Source: Psychroserpens luteus (GTDB taxonomy: Bacteria > Bacteroidota > Bacteroidia > Flavobacteriales > Flavobacteriaceae). From it: a stretch of DNA of 64,000 nt. Shown here one piece after another: positions 1 to 7,098 of this stretch. A program made the position numbers and the translations under genes. Position 1 is the first letter of the stretch. Every line of letters starts with the position of its first letter. The stretch is taken from contig NZ_JADILU010000006.1 in the NCBI RefSeq assembly GCF_015319355.1, positions 1 through 64,000 of the forward strand. The letters run 5' to 3'. The notes beneath the pieces are model-generated. The model worked only from the letters and a program-made list of their open reading frames with translations. It searched no databases and was not told the DNA's origin.

Positions 1-548
1 TTGGTCGGAAATCCCCTTAAAAAAGGCGGGTCTTTCACCAATACAAAAAAGAACTCCTTATTTTTTCCATACACCTTTAAAAAAACGAATCCTTCCGCTA
101 TAAGCAATGGCTGACAACAATTGGATATACGCTATAGTCTATATCCCACCTATAGCGTTAAATCTAATTTAGGATTTTTTTTTGTTAAAAAATAATCGCA
201 GATTTATACTTTATATTCAATTGTACTAATTGATTAATATTGTTGTGATTATAAATATAGTTTATTTTTTGAATGAGTTTAACAGAACTCTCGAGTAATA
301 AATATAATCAGTCATTTTGTTCTATCACCAAACCAAAAGATCATTTAGAAAATCCATATAACCTTTGAAAACTTGATTGTATTTTAGTTAATCACATGTG
401 TGTAATTTTGAAATGATAACTCTATTTGATTCCTGTTCTAAGAATATTATTTATATTTGATATTAATGTATAATTAGAGTACACGATTGCGTACACGATT
501 TCAATTGCAGGAGGGCATTTAAGGTGCCAAATTCGGATTTGTTTCAAA
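1..548. other. Gene-poor left edge, probable end of an integrated element
   Basis: I find no convincing gene here. There is a perfect 9-bp inverted repeat, ACGCTATAG (129-137) against CTATAGCGT (150-158), followed by a T-run at about 172-183, so it could act as a terminator. A 31-codon frame at 273-368 has no recognisable product. A 10-bp word, gtacacgatt, is repeated at 479-488 and 491-500, ending 48 bp before the tRNA-like fragment. The lack of genes and the tRNA scar suggest the edge of an integrated or decayed element; this is inference. Confidence 0.4.
479..500. repeat. Direct repeat pair, 12-bp period
   Basis: The word gtacacgatt occurs twice (479-488, 491-500). A second, unrelated pair with the same 12-bp period lies at 935-954. 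Each pair sits about 50 bp left of a tRNA or tRNA fragment, the position where integrase arm-type sites could lie. The role is inferred only. Confidence 0.4.
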
Positions 549-590
549 CTCATAACCCGAAGGTCACTGGTTCGAGTCCAGTTACCGTTA
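549..590 (+). other. tRNA-Met-like 3' fragment (possible att scar)
   Basis: From 549 the sequence reads as the 3' half of a CAT-anticodon tRNA: a loop CTCATAA (549-555), then a T arm with stem ACTGG (566-570) / CCAGT (578-582) around TTCGAGT, then an acceptor-like tail. The 5' half of the anticodon stem and the whole D arm are missing, so the homology begins at the anticodon loop, a usual crossover point for tyrosine integrases. It is more likely a displaced 3' fragment left by integration than a working tRNA. Confidence 0.55.
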
Positions 591-663
591 CTAAATTAAT
601 CCGTATCAATTATTTTGCTCGCTTAAAACCATTTTATTTATGTTTAATTTAAATTTTTATCTT

Positions 664-933
664 ACAGATGATCACGGAAACGAGCACATTTAGAACACAG
701 TTTGTCAAACAAGAAAAATTTTTCAGCTTTTTCTACAAAATGACTTTGAGCAAGATTGGTTAAAAGATGATTTGAACGAAAATGGAATTAAAGAATTGAT
801 TAATCTTGATTTTTAGGAAGAAAAATTAATTACTTACCCTGTGAGTAAAGATTTATTTAGTCCAAAAGTTAATAGTGATGTTGAAAGTATAATTAATGAA
901 ATTAAATATCCTAAACTACCTAATCTAATTTAG
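664..933 (+). pseudogene. SRAP (YedK/HMCES-like) gene remnant, C-terminal part
   Basis: One frame from 664 to the TAG at 931-933 reads as the end of an SOS-response-associated peptidase. It has a DDHGNEH-like stretch at the start, FEQDWLKDDLNENGIKEL in the middle, and TYPVSKDLFSPKVNSD near the end, which resembles the family's YPVS...VN signature. Two in-frame TAG codons interrupt it (near 694 and 814) and the catalytic N-terminal cysteine region is absent, so it is broken. SRAP proteins protect abasic sites in single-stranded DNA. The assignment rests on remembered family patterns. Confidence 0.55.
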
Positions 934-934
934 A

Positions 935-954
935 TTGTCCCTAATGTTGTCCCT
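935..954. repeat. Direct repeat pair, 12-bp period
   Basis: TTGTCCCT occurs at 935-942 and 947-954, just past the end of the SRAP remnant and 56 bp from the CCA end of tRNA-Phe. It mirrors the arrangement of the 479-500 pair relative to the tRNA-Met-like fragment. Confidence 0.4.
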
Positions 955-965
955 TGCTAAAACCA

Positions 966-1008
966 AAAAAGCCCTAAATCATTTATTTCTAAATGTTTAA
1001 GGCTTTTT
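966..1008 (-). terminator. Hairpin terminator after tRNA-Phe
   Basis: AAAAAGCC (966-973) pairs with GGCTTTTT (1001-1008), with a few more A-T pairs inside. Read leftward it lies directly behind the tRNA-Phe 3' end and finishes in a T-run. It could also work rightward. Confidence 0.6.
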
Positions 1009-1010
1009 AG

Positions 1011-1086
1011 TGGTGGTGCCTCCAGGAATCGAACCAGGGACACAAGGATTTTCAGTCCTTTGCTCTACCAACTGAGCTAAGGCACC
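1011..1086 (-). tRNA. tRNA-Phe (GAA), CCA encoded
   Basis: The reverse strand folds as a full cloverleaf. The acceptor stem GGTGCCT / AGGCACC pairs perfectly, the D arm is GCTC...GAGC, the anticodon loop CTGAAAA gives GAA (Phe), and the T arm is CCTGG-TTCGATT-CCAGG. Discriminator A and a genome-encoded CCA (complement of 1011-1013) complete 76 nt. It stands alone, with the integration-scarred region on its 3' side. Confidence 0.97.
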
Positions 1087-1276
1087 AGTTGCATAAAAAT
1101 GCGAGTGCAAATATAGCCTCATTTTTATTATTCACAAATATATATTCAAAAAATTAATTATTTTTTTTATATGAGCTTTAAATCAATGATTTGAACATAA
1201 ATAATGTTATAATTTGGTTAATTACCATTCTAACTTGAGACTTCGTTTCGTAGTTTTAGCACTTTTAAGACATTCT

Positions 1277-2005
1277 ATGAATTTAATTGTTGATGTAGGA
1301 AACACATTTGTCAAGTTCGCTGTTTTTAGTAGTGGTAAGCTAAAAGAGAGAATTGTTGGAGAAGTTAATGACTTTAATGTAATGTCAAAAGATGTGTTAG
1401 ATGCATATCCTAAGATTAATAAAGCTATAGTTTCTTCCGTAGGAAAATTGAAAAAATCACATATCGATTCTTTAAGGGATGAGATTCCTGTTTTAGAATT
1501 ATCTCACGAACTAAAATTGCCTTTTAAAAATCTGTATTCAACTCCTACTACGCTAGGAGTAGATCGTATAGCTTTAGTAAGTGCATCTGTAGAACAATTT
1601 CCAGATAACAACGTGCTTATCATTGATGCTGGTACTTGTATTACTTATGATTTTATTAATACAAATAATGAATATCTAGGAGGAGCTATTTCTCCAGGGA
1701 TTAGATTACGCTATAGAACGCTTAATAATTTAACTGCTAATTTACCGTTATTAGATACACAATTGCCTAAGGATATTTTAGGAGATTCCACACAAAACTC
1801 AATCCACTCAGGTGTGGTGTTTGGAGTTTTAAAAGAAATTGATGGTGTGATTGATGAATATGTTAAAAAATATTTAGATTTAACAGTTATTTTAACAGGA
1901 GGAGATACCAAATTCTTGTCAAACCAATTAAAAAATAGCATATTTGCCAACTCAAATTTTCTTTTAGAAGGTTTGAATTTTATTTTAGAATATAATTCAC
2001 AATAA
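1277..2005 (+). CDS. coaX: Type III pantothenate kinase
   Basis: CoaX phosphorylates pantothenate, the first step of coenzyme A synthesis, in the cytoplasm. The 242-residue product has the usual length and the family's three ASKHA-fold signatures: DVGNT at residues 6-10 (phosphate loop), GVDR at about 94-97 (pantothenate side) and DAGT at about 117-120. I chose the ATG at 1277 because the frame upstream to 1214 encodes a basic, non-conserved stretch, whereas MNLIVDVGN is the normal CoaX start. The stop overlaps the next start as TAATG, so the outer membrane gene behind it is probably co-transcribed. Confidence 0.95.
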   Translation: MNLIVDVGNTFVKFAVFSSGKLKERIVGEVNDFNVMSKDVLDAYPKINKAIVSSVGKLKKSHIDSLRDEIPVLELSHELKLPFKNLYSTPTTLGVDRIALVSASVEQFPDNNVLIIDAGTCITYDFINTNNEYLGGAISPGIRLRYRTLNNLTANLPLLDTQLPKDILGDSTQNSIHSGVVFGVLKEIDGVIDEYVKKYLDLTVILTGGDTKFLSNQLKNSIFANSNFLLEGLNFILEYNSQ

Positions 2006-3309
2006 TGATAAAAAAACTTGTAATAGTTTTAGTCGCTCTTTTTGCAATACAATCGTATGGTCAAGAAGGTACAGCGTCTCCATATTCTTTCTACGGAATA
2101 GGAAGCTTGAAATTTAAAGGAACAGTTGAAAATAGAAGTATGGGTGGATTAAGCATCTATACAGATAGTATTCATGTCAATTTGAGAAATCCTGCAGCAT
2201 ATGCTGGTCCAAATCTTTCAATTTGGAATAGTGAAAATAGACCAATTAAGTTCTCTGTTGGTGCAAGTAACAATGCTTCAACATTGAAAGCTAATTCTGG
2301 TGAAGCAAAGGTGAGTGCTACAACTTTTGATTATTTGACACTTTCAGTACCATTGGGTAAATTTGGCTTTGGCTTTGGTTTGGTGCCTTATTCTTCGGTT
2401 GGATATAAATTAGAAGACACAAATGAGGATGTGATTACCAATAGATACAGTGGAGAAGGCGGTGTTAATAGATCGTTTTTAGGTTTAGGTTATAGAATAA
2501 CAGATAAATTAAGTGTTGGTGTAGATATGAACTATAACTTCGGAAACATTCAAAACAGCGCAATCGAGTTTGTTTATGATGATGAAGGTAATTTGGTGCA
2601 ATATCAATCTAGAGAAAGTAATCGTTCAGATTTAAGTGGTGTTAACTTTAATATTGGTTTAACATATAAAACCATGATAAGCGAGAAGTTAGAACTTCAA
2701 GCAGGGCTAACCTATTCTCCAAAAAGTGATTTGTCTTCTAAAAATGAAAGATCTTTTTCTACAATTGTTATAAGTGCTCAAACTGGTCAAGAATTTGTAA
2801 TTAATGAAATTGATGGTAATTTGGAAGCAGATGGTCTAGATAAAACAGATTTAACGTTGCCATCTAGATTCTCATTTGGTGCTGGTATAGGTAAACCAAG
2901 AGCATGGTTTATTGGTGGAGAATATACGCGTCAAAATACTAGTGAGTTTTCTAATCCAATTGTTTCAATAGAAAATGCTAATTTTGTAAATGCTTCAAAT
3001 GTATCGTTTGGTGGTTTTTATATACCAGATTATAATTCTTTTGGAAGTTATTGGAAACGAGTAACCTATAGAGCAGGTTTTCATTTTGAGAATACTGGCT
3101 TAGAAATTAATAATGAGACAATAAATGAGTTTGGCATGTCTTTTGGAGTAGGGTTACCGGTCGGGAATATGTTTTCAAATGCTAACCTTGGTGTTGAGTT
3201 CGGGAAAAAAGGAACAACAAACCAAAACCTCATTCAAGAAAACTTTTTTAGACTACAAATTAGTTTATCATTAAATGATAGATGGTTTGAAAAGAGAAAA
3301 TATAACTAA
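2005..3309 (+). CDS. Outer membrane beta-barrel protein, FadL/OmpP1-like
   Basis: The 434-residue product starts with a clear signal peptide (MIKKLVIVLVALFAIQSYGQ) and continues with alternating hydrophobic/polar strands typical of an outer membrane barrel. The tail NLGVEFGKKGT...FFRLQISLSLNDRWF fits barrel closing strands. It resembles the coaX-adjacent barrel proteins of Flavobacteriaceae, often annotated as OmpP1/FadL-type or hypothetical. Substrate is unknown. It starts inside the coaX stop codon and is followed within 20 bp by a TPR protein, so it belongs to the same envelope operon. Confidence 0.7.
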   Translation: MIKKLVIVLVALFAIQSYGQEGTASPYSFYGIGSLKFKGTVENRSMGGLSIYTDSIHVNLRNPAAYAGPNLSIWNSENRPIKFSVGASNNASTLKANSGEAKVSATTFDYLTLSVPLGKFGFGFGLVPYSSVGYKLEDTNEDVITNRYSGEGGVNRSFLGLGYRITDKLSVGVDMNYNFGNIQNSAIEFVYDDEGNLVQYQSRESNRSDLSGVNFNIGLTYKTMISEKLELQAGLTYSPKSDLSSKNERSFSTIVISAQTGQEFVINEIDGNLEADGLDKTDLTLPSRFSFGAGIGKPRAWFIGGEYTRQNTSEFSNPIVSIENANFVNASNVSFGGFYIPDYNSFGSYWKRVTYRAGFHFENTGLEINNETINEFGMSFGVGLPVGNMFSNANLGVEFGKKGTTNQNLIQENFFRLQISLSLNDRWFEKRKYN

Positions 3310-3325
3310 CTTAAATTACAAGAAG

Positions 3326-4708
3326 ATGAAAACGAGGATTACAATAATTATAGCAGCACTTTTAATGGTGACTAACTTCGGTTTTGCTCAGCAAGATGAA
3401 GAGTGTATGCTTAACTTAACATTGATGAATGACTATGTTAAGAGTAAAAAATATGACGAGGCATATGAGCCTTGGATGAAAGTTAGAAACAAGTGTCCTA
3501 AGTTTAATATCGCTATATACAAATATGGAGAGAAAATTTTAGATCATAAAATTGATAAATCTACAGGAGCAGAGAAAATAGCTTTTATTGAAGATTATAT
3601 GGTTTTACTAGATGCAGCAGGAGAGAACTTTGCTAGCAAGTATCCAAAAGGAGAAATTGAAGAAGAAAAAGCACTTTTAAAATACGAGAACCAAAAAGAA
3701 CTTGGCCTTACAGATATGCAAATATTTGAAGCCTTTGATAATGTGTTTAAAAACCATAAAGCAGATTTTACAAGTACTAAAGGTTTATACGTTTATTTTA
3801 CTAAAACAGTAGATTTATTTAAAGCTGAAAAGTTTGAACTTCAAAAGGTGTTTGATAAATATGATGATGTTAATGATCAATTAGAAGATTTGAACGATCA
3901 ATACTCTAAATCATTAAATAAGTTAATTGAAAAAGAAACAGCTGGTCAAACTTTAGGTAAAACTGAGGCTAAGTATAAAAAATACTACGGACAAAAATTA
4001 GAAGCTAACGATAAAATTGCTGGAAGTTTAGATGCTTATATTGGAGAATTAGCAAACTGTGAAAACTTAATCCCACTTTATCAAAAGGATTTTGAAGAAA
4101 ACAGAACTAATGGAGCTTGGTTAAAGAGAGCAGTTAGTAAAATGTATAATAAAGATTGTACAGATGATCCTTTATATATTGAGCTAGTAAAAGCATACGA
4201 TCAAGCTGATCCATCTGCAGAAACAAAATACTTTGTATCAACAGTATTGAGAAAACAAGGTAAAAATACCGAAGCAGATAAATATGTTAGAGAGTCATAC
4301 GATTTACAAGATGATCCAATCAAGAAAGCTAGAATGGCCAAAACGATTGCAAATGATTTTAAAAAGAGAGGAAGCTACGGTTCTGCAAGAACATATTACA
4401 GAGAAGCATTGAGTTTAAACCCTTCAGACGGTACACCTCATTTATACATTGCTTCAATGTATGCTAAAAGTGCAAACAGCTGTGGAGATAACCCATTTAA
4501 TAAAAGAGCAGTGTTCTGGTATGCAGCTCAAGAAGCTAGAAGAGCTGGTCAAGTAGATCCTAGACTTAAAAGTAATGCAGCGCAAACAGCAGCATCTTAT
4601 GAGGCAAATGCTCCTACTAAAGCAGAGATATTTTCTCAAAACATGGCAGGAAAAACAATCAACATAGGATGTTGGATTGGAGGTAGTGTAAAAGTACCTA
4701 GCCTATAA
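3326..4708 (+). CDS. Secreted tetratricopeptide-repeat protein
   Basis: The ATG at 3326 gives a clean signal peptide (MKTRITIIIAALLMVTNFGFAQ); the open frame to 3275 overlaps the previous gene and adds a charged tail in front of it, so the later start is preferred. The mature part is helical and lysine-rich. A recognisable TPR-like unit lies at about residues 350-385 (YGSARTYYREALSLNPSDG). Proteins of this kind sit beside coaX and lptC in Flavobacteriaceae and are probably periplasmic scaffolds; the exact role is unknown. The TAA abuts the lptC ATG with no gap. Confidence 0.8.
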   Translation: MKTRITIIIAALLMVTNFGFAQQDEECMLNLTLMNDYVKSKKYDEAYEPWMKVRNKCPKFNIAIYKYGEKILDHKIDKSTGAEKIAFIEDYMVLLDAAGENFASKYPKGEIEEEKALLKYENQKELGLTDMQIFEAFDNVFKNHKADFTSTKGLYVYFTKTVDLFKAEKFELQKVFDKYDDVNDQLEDLNDQYSKSLNKLIEKETAGQTLGKTEAKYKKYYGQKLEANDKIAGSLDAYIGELANCENLIPLYQKDFEENRTNGAWLKRAVSKMYNKDCTDDPLYIELVKAYDQADPSAETKYFVSTVLRKQGKNTEADKYVRESYDLQDDPIKKARMAKTIANDFKKRGSYGSARTYYREALSLNPSDGTPHLYIASMYAKSANSCGDNPFNKRAVFWYAAQEARRAGQVDPRLKSNAAQTAASYEANAPTKAEIFSQNMAGKTINIGCWIGGSVKVPSL

Positions 4709-5278
4709 ATGAAAATAAATTTTTCACATATAATTAAAAGCGTAGTCACAACAATCGTTGTGATTACGCTTTTTTCATGTGAAAGTAATTTAAAAGAAGT
4801 GCAACAAATTGGCATACTTCAAAATCAGCCAATAGGTGAAGCAAAAAATATTGATTTAAAATATACTGAAGCAGAAGATTCTATTGGTAAAGTCATTGCA
4901 AATCTAAAAAGCCCTAAAATGCTTGATTATTCTAATCGAGATTTTTCGTTTTCTGAATTCCCAGATGGTTTACGCTTATTATTATACGATGAAAACAATC
5001 AAAAAAATATAGTCCTTGCAGATTATGGAATCGTTTATAACGCAACAGGCTTAATCGATCTTCAAGGCAATGTGATTCTAATAACACCTCAAAAAGACAG
5101 TCTGTTTGCAGAGCAGCTGTATTATGATCAAAAGAACCAATGGTTATTTTCAAATTTACCAGTGCGCCTAAAATCTGTAACCTCAAATAATGGTCATGGT
5201 GATATTTTTGATTCAGACACTAAATTTAAAAACTACACAATACTAGAGGGTAGAGGAGATATGATCCTAAAAGATTAA
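4709..5278 (+). CDS. lptC: LPS export lipoprotein LptC
   Basis: LptC is the periplasmic link of the Lpt bridge that takes lipopolysaccharide from LptB2FG to the outer membrane. The 189-residue product fits the family. It has a hydrophobic N-terminus ending in a lipobox-like LFSC at about residues 21-24, suggesting a lipoprotein as is common in Bacteroidota, and an LptC-like beta-rich body (DIDLQGNVILIT-type strands, here GLIDLQGNVILIT). It follows the TPR gene directly. Codons 10-22 form a remarkably strong hairpin with a T-run (listed separately), which may attenuate expression. Confidence 0.88.
   Translation: MKINFSHIIKSVVTTIVVITLFSCESNLKEVQQIGILQNQPIGEAKNIDLKYTEAEDSIGKVIANLKSPKMLDYSNRDFSFSEFPDGLRLLLYDENNQKNIVLADYGIVYNATGLIDLQGNVILITPQKDSLFAEQLYYDQKNQWLFSNLPVRLKSVTSNNGHGDIFDSDTKFKNYTILEGRGDMILKD
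4736..4775 (+). promoter_or_regulatory. Terminator-like hairpin inside the lptC 5' coding region
   Basis: AAAAGCGTAGTCACAAC (4736-4752) pairs with GTTGTGATTACGCTTTT (4757-4773) around a 4-nt loop. All 17 positions pair, with one G-U, and the T-run reaches 4775. It looks like an intrinsic terminator or attenuator but lies within the signal-peptide codons of lptC, 27 bp after its ATG. The structure is seen directly; its function is inferred. Confidence 0.6.
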
Positions 5279-5342
5279 TACCAGTTATTGTTTTCTTACA
5301 GTAAATTCAAATGTTAAATAGTATGGGTTTACAAAACATCTT

Positions 5343-5350
5343 TATCTTTG
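5343..5350 (+). promoter_or_regulatory. Bacteroidota -7 promoter box (TATCTTTG)
   Basis: TATCTTTG matches the Flavobacterium -7 consensus TAnnTTTG exactly and lies 24 bp before the ATG at 5374, after a 95-bp gap. I see no good -33 TTG at the preferred distance, so the upstream half is weak. Confidence 0.5.
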
Positions 5351-5373
5351 TACTTTAATATTTAAACACAAAC

Positions 5374-5565
5374 ATGAAAATCCTTCATTTTTTTCAATAC
5401 CTATACCTGTTTTTTGCAGTTTTATTTATTTATGATGGCTTTGTGAGTTGGGGAGAAGAGGGTAATAGATCAATAATATCTTTCGTTTTTGCAGCTTTGG
5501 CAATTTTTATGTTTTTCTTCAGAAATAAATTCAGAAATAAATTTGGTAACCGCAACGGTTCATAG
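5374..5565 (+). CDS. Small two-helix membrane protein
   Basis: The 63-residue product has two hydrophobic segments (about residues 5-23 and 35-50) and a strongly basic tail (RNKFRNKFGNRNGS), so it is probably an inner membrane protein with a positive cytoplasmic end. I do not recognise a family with a known role. It has its own exact -7 box and stops 2 bp before the CNNM/CBS gene, so the two are probably translated from one transcript and may function together. Confidence 0.7.
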   Translation: MKILHFFQYLYLFFAVLFIYDGFVSWGEEGNRSIISFVFAALAIFMFFFRNKFRNKFGNRNGS

Positions 5566-5567
5566 AT

Positions 5568-6860
5568 ATGGATTTTAGCATTGTAATCATTATTGTAATG
5601 TTATTGCTTTCGGCTTTTTTCTCCGGAATGGAAATCGCTTACGTCTCATCCAATAAGATTCACATAGAAATTGAAAAAAAGCAAGGTGATTTTCTTGCTA
5701 GTATTTTAACAAGACTTACCGCAAGACCTTCTAAATTTATTGCAACAATGCTTATTGGTAACAATATAGCACTTGTTATTTATGGATTTGTTATGGGAGA
5801 TGTTTTGATGGAGTGGTTTGGCAGTTTGTCATCTCAATATAATTATCAGTTGGTTAAGTATTTATTAGTCGATTTAAGCTTATTAACGCAAACGATAATT
5901 TCTACAATTATTATTTTATTTACTGCGGAATTTCTCCCCAAAGTATTCTTTCAAATCTATGCCAATTCATTTCTGAAAATCTTTGCTTTCCCAGCCTACA
6001 TGTTTTATTTATTGTTCTGGTTTTTGTCTTCTTTTATTATATCTATTTCAGATATCATACTCAAACGCTTTTTTAAGACCGAAGGTGATGATGTTCAATT
6101 AGCAATGACTAAAGTAGAGCTAGGAAATTACATTAGTGAACAAATGGAATCTGTAGAAGAACATGATGAAGTAGATAGTGAAATACAGATTTTTCAGAAA
6201 GCGCTAGAGTTTTCCGAAGTAAAAGCAAGAGAAGTCATGATACCTCGTACAGAGATTATGGCTGTTGAGGTTAAAGATTCTATTGCCAATGTAAGTACTT
6301 TATTTATAGAGTCTGGTATGTCCAAGATTTTAGTATATAAAGACAGTATAGATGAAATTGTAGGTTATGTTCACTCCTTTGAATTGTTTAAAAAACCTAA
6401 AACGATCAAGTCTATCGTAAAATCCGTAGTATTTGTGCCAGCAACCATGTTGGTGAAAGATGTACTTAATATTTTGACAAAGAAAAGAAAGAGTATGGCT
6501 GTTGTTATTGACGAGTATGGAGGTACAGCAGGAATTATGACCATAGAAGATATTGTAGAGGAACTTGTTGGTGAAATTGAGGATGAGCATGATAGTGTTG
6601 CTTTAATAGAAGAGAAAATAGATGCTAATAATTATAAATTCTCTGCGCGTTTAGAAGTGGATTACATTAATGAAACCTATAAACTCAATCTTCCAGATGG
6701 AGAAAATTATGAAACTCTTGGCGGACTCATTGTTGATGAAACAGAAGAAATCCCACAAGTAAACGCTCAAATCAGTATTGGGAATTTTAAATTTACCATT
6801 TTAGAAGTGTCTTCAACCAAAATTGATTTGGTAACACTTCAACTTATACAAGAAGATTAA
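5568..6860 (+). CDS. CNNM (DUF21)/CBS/CorC_HlyC membrane protein, hemolysin family
   Basis: The 430-residue product has the standard order: an N-terminal DUF21 membrane domain with several helices (to about residue 160), a CBS pair (about 220-340, with MIPRTEIMAVEV and VVIDEYGGTAGIMT), and a C-terminal CorC_HlyC domain (about 345-428). Homologues are linked to magnesium or other divalent-cation efflux. The gliding protein GldE belongs to the same superfamily, so that is an alternative, but the lptC/ppiD context favours the general CNNM type. It is not expected to be a true hemolysin. Confidence 0.87.
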   Translation: MDFSIVIIIVMLLLSAFFSGMEIAYVSSNKIHIEIEKKQGDFLASILTRLTARPSKFIATMLIGNNIALVIYGFVMGDVLMEWFGSLSSQYNYQLVKYLLVDLSLLTQTIISTIIILFTAEFLPKVFFQIYANSFLKIFAFPAYMFYLLFWFLSSFIISISDIILKRFFKTEGDDVQLAMTKVELGNYISEQMESVEEHDEVDSEIQIFQKALEFSEVKAREVMIPRTEIMAVEVKDSIANVSTLFIESGMSKILVYKDSIDEIVGYVHSFELFKKPKTIKSIVKSVVFVPATMLVKDVLNILTKKRKSMAVVIDEYGGTAGIMTIEDIVEELVGEIEDEHDSVALIEEKIDANNYKFSARLEVDYINETYKLNLPDGENYETLGGLIVDETEEIPQVNAQISIGNFKFTILEVSSTKIDLVTLQLIQED

Positions 6861-7098
6861 ACGATTATTTTTGATGTTTTCTTCGGAAATGTAACAAGAC
6901 TTCAAATTTAAGATCCTACATTGAACCTAATGGCTTTACGAGTTTATCAAATGAGCCATTTATCCCATAAATACAATCCTTTGACCTACAATTAAGGTGA
7001 GCTAATCAAATTCAGTAATAAAAACAGACATCTACTTTTATTATTTGATAGAAAATGGTATTTTCGCCCACTTATTATTCGATAAATTATACAATAAA

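Noticed and set aside
129-162. Integron attC-like site (GTTAAAT core at 156-162 beside an inverted repeat)
   Set aside because: The partner RYYYAAC box is missing on the left arm and no integrase is visible.
273-368. A 31-codon open frame starting ATG AGT TTA
   Set aside because: No recognisable product or start context, and it lies in scarred DNA; too short to support.
549-593. Intact tRNA-Met
   Set aside because: The 5' half of the anticodon stem, the D arm and a matching acceptor strand are absent.
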